This document shows positions 34,767 to 43,934 of a stretch of 64,000 nt of DNA, piece after piece. This stretch comes from DASVCN01 sp040905665 (GTDB lineage: Bacteria; Deinococcota; Deinococci; Deinococcales; Trueperaceae). The notes beneath the pieces are model-generated. The model was not told the origin of the DNA, made no database searches, and was given only the letters and a program-made list of their open reading frames with translations. Location of the stretch: contig JBBDRD010000036.1 of the NCBI GenBank assembly GCA_040905665.1, forward strand, positions 1 through 64,000. Direction: 5' to 3'. A program made the translations under genes and the position numbers. Numbering within the stretch: the stretch's first letter is position 1; each line of letters opens with the position of its first letter.

Positions 34767-35108
34767 ATGCCGGAACTAAAGCTTTCGGTCGAGGACAAGG
34801 AAACCGCGCTGCTGGATTTGCTGGGCGGCTGGCTCGAGATGGTGGAGAGCTGTGTTGATGCAGGCAATCTGCCTCGCGAGGAGTTCGACCGTGAAATCTT
34901 TGGAGACATAGTTCCCGAGACCCATGAGGAGTGGCGGGAGCATTACACCGGCGACTATTTGGCCCGAGTCGACCAGCTCTACAACCGCGCAGCCAAGCAG
35001 GTGCTGGGCGACGAGGACGAAGCGCCCGTGCTCACGGCCGCGGAGTTCCTACGCGCGTACGTCCTGCCGTTGTTCGAGGAGCTCGAGGAGGAAACCGAGG
35101 GGAGCTAA
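34767..35108 (+). CDS. Hypothetical protein, 113 aa
   Basis: I do not recognise this family. The protein is helical and acidic (LLDLLGGWLEMVESCVDAGNLP and PLFEELEEETEGS), with no signal peptide. It starts four bases after the SCO1-like stop without a Shine-Dalgarno and is likely translated by coupling. Its last four bases overlap the 3' end of the convergent CRP-family gene. Its link with SCO1 may mean an assembly role, but this is inference. Confidence 0.6.
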   Translation: MPELKLSVEDKETALLDLLGGWLEMVESCVDAGNLPREEFDREIFGDIVPETHEEWREHYTGDYLARVDQLYNRAAKQVLGDEDEAPVLTAAEFLRAYVLPLFEELEEETEGS

Positions 35109-35761
35109 CTCAGCTCTACGGTGAAACGTTGGAGGCGACCCGGATCGAAGTGATAGCGGCCGCGGGTGCCTTCGACCAACCCGGCCTTCCTGATCTCGCC
35201 CAGAGCGGTGCTGGTAGTCTCTCGCGCCGCACCTGCCATGGCTGCCAAGTGATCGTGCGTAAGCGGCAGGGTGAGCCAAACCGAACCGTCGTTGCTGCAG
35301 TGTCCAAAGCGGCAGCCGAGGCGCAACAGAATGCGGGCGACACGCACTGCAACGGGCAATTCGGCATCTTCGAGCGCCTCGCGCATGTGGTCGAGCTTGG
35401 CGGCGGCCGCGGAAAGAAGCTCATCGCTGGAGCTCGCCATGAGGCTCACCAGCGGCACGGCGCTTATCAGCGCCTGGCTTAGCGTCTCGGCCGTCTCGCG
35501 GAAAGTCCCGTCTTGCGGCCCCACGGCTCCTATCAGATCCCCGGGACCGGCCAGGGTGAGGATACGCTCCTTGCCGGCCGGTCCGTCGATCACCAGCTTC
35601 AGAAGTCCTTCGTTTACCCGGTAAACCAATCCACCCGCGTCGCCGGCGCGGTACAGGGCTGCGCCCTTGCCGAGCTCCCGATGCGTCCACTCGAAGTCAT
35701 GAACCTCGGGTGGTGGAGTGAAACGGGAGGCACCGATGCTTCCGTCAACGGTTGGTGACAT
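35105..35761 (-). CDS. CRP/FNR-family transcriptional regulator
   Basis: The 218-residue protein has a cyclic-nucleotide-like sensor domain (ELGKGAALYRAGDAGGLVYRV, LTLAGPGDLIGAVGP), the long dimerisation helix, and a winged HTH (LTHDHLAAMAGAARETTSTALGEIRKAGLVEG). It lacks the PFGExS cAMP motif in a canonical form and no Cys cluster of FNR is seen, so the ligand is unknown. ATG 35761 is preceded by TAGAAT at five bases. It is convergent with the SCO1 operon. The neighbourhood hints at redox or stress control, but targets cannot be told. Confidence 0.87.
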   Translation of the reverse strand: MSPTVDGSIGASRFTPPPEVHDFEWTHRELGKGAALYRAGDAGGLVYRVNEGLLKLVIDGPAGKERILTLAGPGDLIGAVGPQDGTFRETAETLSQALISAVPLVSLMASSSDELLSAAAAKLDHMREALEDAELPVAVRVARILLRLGCRFGHCSNDGSVWLTLPLTHDHLAAMAGAARETTSTALGEIRKAGLVEGTRGRYHFDPGRLQRFTVELS

Positions 35762-35766
35762 GGGTC

Positions 35767-35772
35767 ATTCTA
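35767..35772 (-). promoter_or_regulatory. -10 box (TAGAAT) of the CRP-family gene
   Basis: Read on the minus strand, TAGAAT is followed by five bases and the ATG at 35761. Confidence 0.55.
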
Positions 35773-36184
35773 CCCGACCGGAAATCGCAACTCGGCGGCA
35801 GCTGAGCAATTGCCGTCTCAGAATTCTGTAAGAGCACTAATTCTACGGTGAGCCTTCGCCACGCAATGGCGGACTGTCTACTCCACTGGAGGTGGGGGTG
35901 CCGAATCGCGATTTCATTTCGAACTGCATGGGTCGGTGCATCCGGCACGGCGTTTCGTACGCAACGGTGCTTGCGCTTGCGGTAATTCACACGCCATTAC
36001 GTCATTCATTGAATATGCTCTCTGTAGATCGCCGGGAAAGCCCGGCAAATTGGACGCGAAGAAGTCTGTTCCCTATTTGGGCGCTTGGAACAGATGGAGC
36101 GAGTAGCGCAACCGGCCAAGACCGCGACTTTCGTCGCACTTACCGTGTGCAGCACCGACCCTACAAGCGCCCTGAAAGGGCGCG
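35773..36184. other. Intergenic region (412 bp) upstream of the protease
   Basis: No gene is supported here. The sequence includes AT-richer stretches (CATTACGTCATTCATTGAATATGC region at 35994-36017) and a short perfect hairpin at 36167-36183 next to the protease start. Small open frames in this region have no Shine-Dalgarno and no protein-like composition. Confidence 0.5.
36167..36183 (+). promoter_or_regulatory. Hairpin directly before the protease start codon
   Basis: GCGCCCT and AGGGCGC form a perfect 7-bp stem with a GAA loop, ending one base before the ATG at 36185. It would cover any ribosome-binding AGGG. Confidence 0.4.
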
Positions 36185-37906
36185 ATGTACGCGGTTCTTG
36201 CGGTAAGACCGAACCAGCTGAACAGATCTTCCGCAGTTCGTCGCGGAATCCTACTCGCCGCCCTCGTCCTGCTGCTTTCCTCATGTTCCACGCTGCAGGA
36301 GCGCCCCGCCTCGGACGGTACCGTTCACGGCGCAGTGCTTACCGAGAGCTACATGGCGACGCTGGGGTCTCAGGCGGACGGTTCCGAATACGGGGCGGCC
36401 CCGTCGTCGCTGTCCGCGGCCACGGCGCATGTCCTGCGCGCACCGGAAGCCCGCGACGCTTTCGTGCCAGGCCAGGTCCTTGTGCAGTACCGTGATCAGG
36501 CGGGCAGCGAAGGCCACTCCTCGCTATCGTCTACTGGCCCTGGCCGGCAAAGCCTGGGGCGGACGACTCTCTTCGAGGTCGGTACCGAGGAGGACGTACA
36601 TGAGGCGCTCGACAGATTGTCCAAGGATTCCGCTGTTCTGCGGGCGTCCCCCAACTACTATCTGTACTCGACCGCGCTGCCCAACGATCCGTATCTCCCC
36701 CAGCAGTGGAGCCTGTCGGCTGCGGGAGTGCCGCTCGAGTACGGTGCTACGCACACGGAGGGGGAACCAGTCGTGGTTGCGGTCATCGACTCCGGCTTCG
36801 ACCTAGGGCACGAGGATCTCGCTTCGCGCTTCCTGCCCGGGTACGACTTCTGCGCCGATCAGGACTGCTCCTCCGCCGACGATGACCCTCGGCACGGCAA
36901 TCCCGGAAACTGGCACGGAACCCATGTTGCCGGCGTCATCGCCGCTGTCGGGGGTAACGGATTGGGAGTTCGGGGCGTTGCCGACGGCGAGAGCGTACTG
37001 ATCCTGCCAGTCAAGATCTTCAACGACGATGGCGGAGGCGCCAATACCGACGTACTTATCAGGGCGCTCAGATGGGCGGCCGGGCTACCCGTCGAGAATG
37101 CGCCGATGAACGCTAATCCTGCCCGAGTCATCAATCTGAGCCTCGCCGGCGACTTCCCGAGCGAGATATTGCAAGAGGTACTCGATGAGGTGCGAGAGGC
37201 CGGAGCACTGGTCATCTCGGCGACGGGTAATGCCGGTATCGACCGGGTGATGTCCCCGGCTGCGGCGAATCAGGTCGTTGGCGTTGGCGCGACCAACCGC
37301 AGCTTCGAGCGTTCCTGTTTTTCCAATTATGGGGTGGGGCCAAACGGGCCCGGAGGCGTCGACATCGTAGCGCCGGGAGGTGAAGCGGACGGCTCAATCG
37401 TCGGATGCGGTATCGAACCAAACCGTGTGGAGGGGTTGATGAGCACGATTCCCGCGGATGACTACGGGAGTGCCGTGGGGACCTCGATGGCTGCGCCGAT
37501 GGTCAGCGCCATAGCCGGCCTGATTCTGTCGCGCGACCCTCTGCTGAGCCCAGATGAACTCGAGGAGCAGCTGCTTGATTCCGCCTACTTCGACGCGCAG
37601 TTCATGAGTGAACCGATGTATGGAGCGGGAGTGCTTCGCGCCGACCGTGCCTTTGGACTCATGGGACCGGGCGACACCGTGACTGTCGAACTCTCTTCCC
37701 TACATTCCGGTGAACCGCAACGCGCCTCCGTGACCCTCGGCCTAATCGAAAGCTTTTCCAGCTTCTCTTTTGCTGAAGTGCCGGCGGGCGATTATCAGCT
37801 GAGCGCTCAGGATCCGGAGACCGGGGCCGTATTCGACCGGCTTTCGGTAACGATCGCCGGGGGCGAAGATCATCAAGCCGATCTGGTGCTGCAAGCAGGC
37901 CAGTAG
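36185..37906 (+). CDS. Subtilisin-like (S8) serine protease, lipoprotein
   Basis: The 573-residue protein has a lipoprotein signal (LLAALVLLLSSC), a propeptide-like region (PGQVLVQYRDQ to about residue 150, fervidolysin/thermitase type), and an S8 catalytic domain. The triad is Asp in VAVIDSGFD, His in HGTHVAGVIAA and Ser in GTSMAAPMVSA; the oxyanion Asn lies in SATGNAG. A C-terminal domain of about 75 residues (ELSSLHSGEPQRASVTLGLI) looks like a small beta domain. It would act at the cell surface on proteins or peptides. No Shine-Dalgarno is obvious and a hairpin abuts the start. A long terminator hairpin follows. Confidence 0.93.
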   Translation: MYAVLAVRPNQLNRSSAVRRGILLAALVLLLSSCSTLQERPASDGTVHGAVLTESYMATLGSQADGSEYGAAPSSLSAATAHVLRAPEARDAFVPGQVLVQYRDQAGSEGHSSLSSTGPGRQSLGRTTLFEVGTEEDVHEALDRLSKDSAVLRASPNYYLYSTALPNDPYLPQQWSLSAAGVPLEYGATHTEGEPVVVAVIDSGFDLGHEDLASRFLPGYDFCADQDCSSADDDPRHGNPGNWHGTHVAGVIAAVGGNGLGVRGVADGESVLILPVKIFNDDGGGANTDVLIRALRWAAGLPVENAPMNANPARVINLSLAGDFPSEILQEVLDEVREAGALVISATGNAGIDRVMSPAAANQVVGVGATNRSFERSCFSNYGVGPNGPGGVDIVAPGGEADGSIVGCGIEPNRVEGLMSTIPADDYGSAVGTSMAAPMVSAIAGLILSRDPLLSPDELEEQLLDSAYFDAQFMSEPMYGAGVLRADRAFGLMGPGDTVTVELSSLHSGEPQRASVTLGLIESFSSFSFAEVPAGDYQLSAQDPETGAVFDRLSVTIAGGEDHQADLVLQAGQ

Positions 37907-37924
37907 GAAAGCTCAGTAGGAAAT

Positions 37925-37965
37925 GAGCGTGGAGGCCGGCATTGACTGGACCGGCCTCCACGCTC
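37925..37965. terminator. Bidirectional terminator hairpin
   Basis: A 15-bp perfect stem (GAGCGTGGAGGCCGG / CCGGCCTCCACGCTC) with an 11-base loop lies between the convergent protease and collagen-like genes. It is followed by GATTTCT on the plus strand and ATTTCCT on the minus strand. Confidence 0.85.
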
Positions 37966-38001
37966 GATTTCTAGTTACTTACCGTAAATCGGCCTAGTTC
38001 G

Positions 38002-38940
38002 CTACTGACCGGAGGCTTCCGCCACCTGTTGCGTCTCACCGCTCCGCATCGCCTGGAAGGCGTCGGGCTGCACGGGGAGGTGCGGGTTGAACAGCAGCGC
38101 CCCGTCGCCGATACCCTTGCCCACTACGACTACGTAGCCAACGGTGGGGACATCCTTGCTCAAGCGACCGTCACTTCCCAGGTAGTAGATGACTCCGGTC
38201 TCGATACCTGACAGGCCGGTGATGATGCTGCCCGTGAGGTAGAACTCGTCGTTGGTCTTGAAGACCAGCCCGACAAGGTCGTCGAAACGGTCGTCATGGT
38301 TCGCCAAGATCCAGGCGCCGGAAGGACCGAAGCGAAGGGTCCGGTTGTCGGCGCTTTGGGGACGGACCGTCGCGTCATCCAAATAGCTGGTACCGTCGGC
38401 GTCCTCTCCTGGGGGGCCTGCCGAGCCTTGCAGGCCACGAGACCCCTGGGGTCCTGCCGGCCCGGCCGGACCTGCCGCGCCTTGAAGGCCCGCTGAGCCG
38501 GAAATGCCGGCTGCTCCTGAAGGCCCGATTGGTCCGCGCTCGCCAACCTCGCCCGGTGCGCCATCCTTGCCGGGCGCACCGTCCTTGCCGTCTACGCCGC
38601 GTTCGCCCCTGTCACCCTCGTCACCCTTTTCGCCTTGGGTGCCTTGGGGTCCCGCGGGACCGGTGTCGCCTGTGTCACCCTTGTCGCCCTTTTCGCCTTC
38701 GACTCCTTGGATGCCCTGGGGGCCTTGTTCTCCTTGGGGTCCCTGTTCTCCTTGTTCGCCGTCTTTGCCGTCCTCTCCGTCTTTGCCGTCTTCGCCTGCT
38801 GGACCAGTTGCACCACCACAGGACTTCAATGGCGCCTCTCCGCAGGGCTTACCGCGAGCGTGACCATCGTCGGCTGTCGCAGTTCCTAGTACCAGGACAA
38901 GCGCCAGCATGGCCGTTATCAACATCGGGGGCCTTCTCAT
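38002..38940 (-). CDS. Secreted collagen-like repeat protein
   Basis: A signal peptide (MLITAMLALVLVLGTATA) precedes about 130 residues of almost uninterrupted Gly-X-Y triplets (residues 46-180), with GPAGEDGKDGEDGKDGEQ and many charged triplets, giving a likely triple helix. A C-terminal domain (about 190-300) has TNDEFYLTGSIITGLSGIETG and YYLGSDGRLSKDVPTVGYV, of a type seen in phage tail-fibre-like or trimerising domains. It is probably exported or surface-bound, possibly an adhesin or spore-coat-like structural fibre. The next gene upstream, on the other strand, is a regulator, which may control it. Codon repetition in the repeat makes the gene prone to expansion or contraction. Confidence 0.9.
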   Translation of the reverse strand: MRRPPMLITAMLALVLVLGTATADDGHARGKPCGEAPLKSCGGATGPAGEDGKDGEDGKDGEQGEQGPQGEQGPQGIQGVEGEKGDKGDTGDTGPAGPQGTQGEKGDEGDRGERGVDGKDGAPGKDGAPGEVGERGPIGPSGAAGISGSAGLQGAAGPAGPAGPQGSRGLQGSAGPPGEDADGTSYLDDATVRPQSADNRTLRFGPSGAWILANHDDRFDDLVGLVFKTNDEFYLTGSIITGLSGIETGVIYYLGSDGRLSKDVPTVGYVVVVGKGIGDGALLFNPHLPVQPDAFQAMRSGETQQVAEASGQ

Positions 38941-39243
38941 TAGCTTTTACCTCTTTCCATATATTTAGCGAGTGCCGGGAACCACGCACCGGGGCTTACC
39001 CTGATCGCTTTGATCACGGTCGCCAAGTGTCCAGATGTAGGTATTGCGAGATCGTTCCAACGATCGCTCCGAGTAAGAAGCGTACTTCGCGGTGCATCAA
39101 GCATCCGTTAACACGATGCTGTCGCCCGCAATGCAGGGAACTTCACAGGCGACGCAGTACCGTGAAGCGTTGTGTTGAGATATAAACTACTTGGGAAAGC
39201 CGATTCACGCTTCGATTAACGCTCTACTTAACAGAGGATTCAG
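38941..39243. other. Divergent intergenic region (303 bp) between collagen-like gene and regulator
   Basis: No gene is supported. A TATAAA box at 39181-39186 is the best promoter candidate for the regulator. AGAGGTAAAAGC before the collagen-like ATG is its Shine-Dalgarno. The region between is mixed and holds small inverted repeats (GATCGTTCCAACGATC at 39050-39065). Confidence 0.5.
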
Positions 39244-41106
39244 GTGCGTATGCCCCCACAGCTAGAGGTCCTCCCAGTGCGACGCTCGGTACAGCAGAAT
39301 GAGGAGCAGTTACGCCTTCCGTTGTTCGGACCCGCGCGGCTCGAACATCGCGGCCAACCGGTCAAACTGCGGCGCAAGTCGTTGGCGATCCTCTACTATC
39401 TGGCGATCGAAGGCGCCACTCGGCGTCAAGTCCTTGCCGACCTGCTATGGGAGCACCCCGATTCGGCACAGAACCTCCGGGTAGAACTTTACGATCTAAA
39501 GAAGGCTCTGGCCCGGTTCGGCTTGCGCCCTTTCGACGGCAGCAAGGATCCGCTCACGTTGCCCGACACCGTGGGCCTGGACGCCGGCGACAGCAGCGGC
39601 GAACCGCTCGAGGGGCTCGAAGGGCTCTCCCCGGCTTTTCAGGCTTGGCTGGAGGTGCAGAGGGCCAAGCGTGCCAGACGGGGTACCGAAACCTTCGTTC
39701 ACCGTGATCTTGTGCGGGAAACCGCGACCAAGATTCGGCTCCCCTTTGTTTTGATCCTATCGGGTCCGCCCGACTCGGGTCAATATCCCTTCGCAGTATC
39801 ACTCGCCGCTGCCCTGGGCCTCCCCATTACAGAACATATCGACGGTGGCAGGCCCGCCGTGCGTTTTCTCGCCCCATCGAACCGCTATGACGACTCGACA
39901 GCCGATAAGATATTGAAGGATCCCAGCAATCTATGGGTTCTTGAAAGACCCCTCTTTGGAGAGGACCCCAATTTCTTGCTGAGGCTCAGGAGCGACTTCC
40001 CGCCCGATAGGCTGTCGTATCTCGAACTCCCAGCCCTTGGCTGGAGCGAGTTGCGGGCGCAGCTGCAACCCCCGCTACTATTCGAGAGGGCGGCCGAGCT
40101 CTTCACTTTTACCGGCGGTCATCCGGGCTTCCTGCGTGAACTGCTCGCCGCCGGCGGATCGAAGGCGCCCGCCGAATCTCTGACCATGCCACAACGGATC
40201 AGGGCCGCTTACCAGCTAGAGGCACGCCGCCTCACCTCCGAAGCGCGATTCGCCTTGGAGCGAGCCTCGGTACACCCTGGGGCGCTATCCGAGGGACTAC
40301 TTGCCACCCTTGAAATCGATTCGCACCTAATCGAGCTCGAGCGGCGCAATTGGCTTGGCTTTGATCAGGGTTGGCGTTTCAACGACAATGTCCCGCGCAC
40401 GATCATCTACTTATCGCTGCCGGAAGGTCAGGCTCGGCTTTATCATCAGCGCGCAGCGAGGCAGCTCGACCTCGAGGGGAACGTCGTCGCCGCGGCTTAT
40501 CACCGCTCCGCTGTGGAAGGTAAACCGGACTGGCGGCAGATCGCTGAACACACGGAGGATTGGGCGCAACGCCTCGCGGCCGAACGCGGCGGTACGGTTT
40601 TCGAGGATGATGTGCCGAGGGTCGACGCTACTTTGCTGGAGGAGTACCCGCTGCTTGAGACCGATCTTTTCGGTAAGCAAGTCGAGGTCAACTCCGGCGA
40701 GGTATTGATCTCGCGGCAACCGTTCGAGGTGGCAGCTACCGGTGTAGAGCTATCGCTCATGCCCGGGCCGGGCGTACTTCACCTGCGCGGGAAGGCACAC
40801 GTGACTAGCAGCCTCGAGGTGGGTATTTCGGGCCGCGCCGTCCCGCTGCAGGCCGAGTTCCTGGGCGCCAACCCGCGCAGGGTGGTATTTGCTCCGGTTG
40901 GAGACCCTCAAACGCTGGCCGGCGGCAACTTGCTGGTTCCCTTAGCGGGCGAGATCGACTGCTACCTGCACTTCGACAACAGCCTCTTCCTGCGCCTCTC
41001 CAGCTTGGCGGAGGCGGGCGTCATCGAACTCACTCTTACGGCCTATCGAGTTGGGCCCCCAGGTCGGGGTGAGGCCGTCGAGGCTTACGACCTCACGAAG
41101 GACTAG
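39244..41106 (+). CDS. SARP-like transcriptional regulator with degenerate ATPase region
   Basis: The 620-residue protein has an N-terminal winged-helix domain of the OmpR/SARP type (RLPLFGPARLEHRGQPVKLRRKS to QNLRVELYDLKKALARFG). The middle region (about 155-330) resembles an AAA/STAND ATPase fold but its P-loop reads GPPDSGQYPF, lacking the Walker Lys. A C-terminal beta-rich region (about 470-620) has no family I know. It probably binds DNA and a partner protein or effector. GTG 39244 or ATG 39250 (Shine-Dalgarno AGAGGA) may be the start. Proteins of this kind are common in Deinococcus-Thermus. It lies divergent from the collagen-like gene. Confidence 0.75.
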   Translation: MRMPPQLEVLPVRRSVQQNEEQLRLPLFGPARLEHRGQPVKLRRKSLAILYYLAIEGATRRQVLADLLWEHPDSAQNLRVELYDLKKALARFGLRPFDGSKDPLTLPDTVGLDAGDSSGEPLEGLEGLSPAFQAWLEVQRAKRARRGTETFVHRDLVRETATKIRLPFVLILSGPPDSGQYPFAVSLAAALGLPITEHIDGGRPAVRFLAPSNRYDDSTADKILKDPSNLWVLERPLFGEDPNFLLRLRSDFPPDRLSYLELPALGWSELRAQLQPPLLFERAAELFTFTGGHPGFLRELLAAGGSKAPAESLTMPQRIRAAYQLEARRLTSEARFALERASVHPGALSEGLLATLEIDSHLIELERRNWLGFDQGWRFNDNVPRTIIYLSLPEGQARLYHQRAARQLDLEGNVVAAAYHRSAVEGKPDWRQIAEHTEDWAQRLAAERGGTVFEDDVPRVDATLLEEYPLLETDLFGKQVEVNSGEVLISRQPFEVAATGVELSLMPGPGVLHLRGKAHVTSSLEVGISGRAVPLQAEFLGANPRRVVFAPVGDPQTLAGGNLLVPLAGEIDCYLHFDNSLFLRLSSLAEAGVIELTLTAYRVGPPGRGEAVEAYDLTKD

Positions 41107-42368
41107 CGTCGGAACGTCGTTCGCCCGCCTATTAGCGTCATCTGGGGCCAGCCCCGCAATATTTTGCCGTCCCAGGGCGTGAACCGGGCTTTGGAGCGAA
41201 ACGTTTCGGGTGAAACGGGTTCCTCCCGGCCGAGTTCTATGACGGTGAGATCGGCCGGCTGACCGGGCTCGAGTGTCGGCGGGTTCCAGCCCATCACTCG
41301 CGCCGGTCCACCTTGTAGCCGTTCCAGCAACAGCGGAAGTTCAATCTCGCCACCGCCCACGAGTGTAGTGAAGAGCAGCGGAAAGGTCACCTCGAGGTTG
41401 GCGATGCCAAAGGGTGCTTCGAGCATGTCCCGCTCCTTCTCGGCGCGGGTGTGCGGCGCGTGATCCGTACCGATCGAGTCGATCAGGCCGGATGCCAGGG
41501 CCTCGCGAAGGGCACGAACATCGTCGGCCGTACGTAGGGGCGGAGCCACCTTGCAGATGGGATCGAAAGACTCGAGCGCTTCATCGGTGAGAGTGAGGTG
41601 GTGCGGTGTGACTTCGGCCGTGACCGGGGCACCCTGGTCCTTGAACTGCTCGATCACCTGCAGTGCGCGACGACTGGAGACGTGAGCGATGTGTACCCGG
41701 CAGCCGGTGAGCAGCGCCATCTCACAGTCGCGATGGACCATGACCGCCTCGGCCGCCACCGGATTTCCGGGCAGGCCGAGGCGCTGACTAACCACTCCTT
41801 CGTTCATTACCCCATCGCCTCGGAGTCCCGGATCTTCGGAGTGCGTCTGGATCACCAGCCCCAACTCGGCGGCGTACTCGCAGGCGCGCCGCATCAGGTG
41901 GCCATCGGTTACCGGGACGCCGTCATCGGTGATCATTACTGCGCCAGCCTCCTGCAGTGCGGCGAAGTCGGTGAGCCGCTTGCCGGCGAGTCCGTGGGAG
42001 AGCGCGGCCGCAGGGCGCAACCGGGCGAGGCCCAGTCGCTCTGCCTTCGTTACCAGTTGGGCGACCAGTCCGGGCTCGTCGATGGTGGGGGTCGTGTTGG
42101 CCATCGAAACCACTGTGCCGAATCCTCCCGCCAGCGCTGCAGCCAGGCCGCTCTGCAAGTCCTCCTTGACTTCCTGCCCCGGCTCGCGCAGGTGGGCGTG
42201 CAGGTCGATGAAGGCCGGAGTCACCAGCGCACCGGCAGCGTCCAGCTCCTCGTCGACCTTCCCACCCAGGTCTACACCTTCGACGAGACCGTCGCGAATG
42301 TAGAGATCCTTTTTGCCGTGCTCTCCTCGGCCATCGACCAGCCTTGCGTTGCGAATCGCCGTGCGCAT
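41103..42368 (-). CDS. pyrC: Dihydroorotase
   Basis: The 421-residue amidohydrolase catalyses cyclisation of carbamoyl aspartate to dihydroorotate in pyrimidine synthesis. It has the metal motif FIDLHAHLREPG, VQTHSEDPGLRG, and the active-site TDHAPHTRAEKE. The start ATG shares one base with the pyrB stop (TGATG). Its 3' end overlaps the convergent regulator gene by four bases. It is the last gene of pyrR-pyrB-pyrC. Confidence 0.96.
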   Translation of the reverse strand: MRTAIRNARLVDGRGEHGKKDLYIRDGLVEGVDLGGKVDEELDAAGALVTPAFIDLHAHLREPGQEVKEDLQSGLAAALAGGFGTVVSMANTTPTIDEPGLVAQLVTKAERLGLARLRPAAALSHGLAGKRLTDFAALQEAGAVMITDDGVPVTDGHLMRRACEYAAELGLVIQTHSEDPGLRGDGVMNEGVVSQRLGLPGNPVAAEAVMVHRDCEMALLTGCRVHIAHVSSRRALQVIEQFKDQGAPVTAEVTPHHLTLTDEALESFDPICKVAPPLRTADDVRALREALASGLIDSIGTDHAPHTRAEKERDMLEAPFGIANLEVTFPLLFTTLVGGGEIELPLLLERLQGGPARVMGWNPPTLEPGQPADLTVIELGREEPVSPETFRSKARFTPWDGKILRGWPQMTLIGGRTTFRR

Positions 42369-43351
42369 CAGCGTTTTCCAACCAGTAGCGAGTAGAGTAC
42401 CGCCATGCGTACCGGCACCCCATTCGCAACCTGCGCCTCGATCAGCGAACGTCGGCCGTCGGCGAGAGCCCCCTCGATCTCGAGGTCTCGGTTCATCGGT
42501 CCCGGATGCATGACTACTGCTCGGGGATGGGCGCCGGCCAGCGCTCGTTCGGTCACCTGGTAGCGGGCGGCGTACTCGGCCGCCGAAGGAAGAAGGCCCG
42601 CCTGCATCCGCTCATTCTGAAGCCTTAGAGCCATTACCGCGTGGGCGCCCTCCACGGCATCCTCTAGCCGGGTGCTAATCGTGACGCCTGGAAGTTGGCC
42701 AAGCTCCGGGGGAAGCAGTGTTGCGGGACCGCAGAGGGTGACGTTGGCGCCCATTTTGGTCCATAGCTCGGCGTTCGAGCGAGCCACTCGGGAGTGGGCT
42801 ATGTCGCCGACGATCGTCAGCTTCTTACCAGCGAATCCATCGAAGCCGGCGAAGGCCTTGCGAAAGGTATACGCGTCGAGTAGTGCCTGGGTGGGATGGG
42901 CGCGGCGACCGTCGCCTGCGTTTACCACCACGGCCTCGGTCCACCTGCTGAGCTGGTGTGGTACGCCCGCGGCGCCGTGGCGGACAACGTAGAGGTCGGC
43001 CTGCATTGCGTCGAGCGTGCGGAGCGTGTCCTTAAGGCTCTCGCCTTTGCTCATGCTAGAGCCACCGCTGGCGAAGGTCATCACGTCGGCGCTTTGCGCC
43101 CGGGCGGCGCGTTCGAAGGAGAGCCGGGTGCGGGTGGAGTTCTCGAAGAAGAGCAGGCCCACCGAGAAGCCCTGCAGTGCCGGTACCTTCTTGATGGTGC
43201 GGGTCAACACCTGGGCCATTACGTCCGCGGTGTCGAGGAGCCGCTCCAAATCCGGGACGGACCAATCCTGAAAGTCGAGCAGATGCTGCTTTGGACCGGC
43301 AGGGACGGTCGGCCGGGGCGGGAGGGAGAGGGCGGTGGAACCCGGGATCAC
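42368..43351 (-). CDS. pyrB: Aspartate carbamoyltransferase catalytic subunit
   Basis: The 327-residue enzyme joins carbamoyl phosphate and aspartate, the first committed step of pyrimidine synthesis. The carbamoyl-phosphate site is FENSTRTRLSFE, the SMSKGESLKDT loop follows, and HPTQALLDAYT and HPGPMNRDLEIEG match the family. No pyrI regulatory subunit is present. GTG 43351 overlaps the pyrR stop by four bases (GTGA), with GGAGG upstream inside pyrR. The longer frame upstream is pyrR antisense-frame sequence. Confidence 0.96.
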   Translation of the reverse strand: MIPGSTALSLPPRPTVPAGPKQHLLDFQDWSVPDLERLLDTADVMAQVLTRTIKKVPALQGFSVGLLFFENSTRTRLSFERAARAQSADVMTFASGGSSMSKGESLKDTLRTLDAMQADLYVVRHGAAGVPHQLSRWTEAVVVNAGDGRRAHPTQALLDAYTFRKAFAGFDGFAGKKLTIVGDIAHSRVARSNAELWTKMGANVTLCGPATLLPPELGQLPGVTISTRLEDAVEGAHAVMALRLQNERMQAGLLPSAAEYAARYQVTERALAGAHPRAVVMHPGPMNRDLEIEGALADGRRSLIEAQVANGVPVRMAVLYSLLVGKR

Positions 43352-43896
43352 CTCTGCACCTCCAGAAGTTCGACGCTGTCCTCGCCGTCGACCTCCGCCA
43401 GCTTCACTTTGACCAACTCCTGGCGGCTGGTTGGCACGTTTTTGCCCACGTAGTCGGCCCTGATTGGAAGTTCGCGGTGTCCGCGGTCGACAAGCACGGC
43501 GTACTGGATCAGTTCCGGGCGACCCATATCGATCAGTGCGTCGAGCGCGGCTCGGGCGGTTCGGCCGGTATAGAGTACGTCGTCGCAAAGCACGATGCGC
43601 ATTCCCTGAATATCGAAATCAACTTCTGTCCGCCGAACTACTGGCTGCAGGGCAATTTCTGTGAGGTCGTCGCGGTAGAGCGTTATGTCGAGCTTGCCTA
43701 CTTGTGGAGTCGAGTTTTCGAATCCCGAGATGAGGTCCGCCAAGCGTGACGCGATTGGTACACCGCGGGTGTGTACACCTACCAGCGCGACTCGCTCCGC
43801 CCCCTTGTTTCGCTCGACTATCTCGTGAGCGATCCTGGTGAGTGCCCTGGCGACGTCGCTGCTGCTCATCAACCCGGCCTTGCGCTTCATTTCCAT
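43348..43896 (-). CDS. pyrR: Bifunctional pyr operon regulator/uracil phosphoribosyltransferase
   Basis: The 182-residue protein has the PRPP-binding motif IVLCDDVLYTGRTARAALDAL (split here by VL), VGVHTRGVPIASRLA and the YRDDLTEI flexible loop. PyrR binds a hairpin in pyr mRNA when UMP or UTP is high and promotes termination. ATG 43896 follows GGGGGCAACG. Its leader has a terminator and a hairpin matching the PyrR-binding loop. It is the first gene of the operon. Confidence 0.96.
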   Translation of the reverse strand: MEMKRKAGLMSSSDVARALTRIAHEIVERNKGAERVALVGVHTRGVPIASRLADLISGFENSTPQVGKLDITLYRDDLTEIALQPVVRRTEVDFDIQGMRIVLCDDVLYTGRTARAALDALIDMGRPELIQYAVLVDRGHRELPIRADYVGKNVPTSRQELVKVKLAEVDGEDSVELLEVQR

Positions 43897-43934
43897 CGTT
43901 GCCCCCAGGCTCGTAGTTCGCGCCCGCAAACCAC

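Noticed and set aside
35892..36206. 104-codon open frame before the subtilisin-like protease
   Set aside because: No Shine-Dalgarno, no homology-like pattern, and it overlaps the protease start; more likely noncoding.
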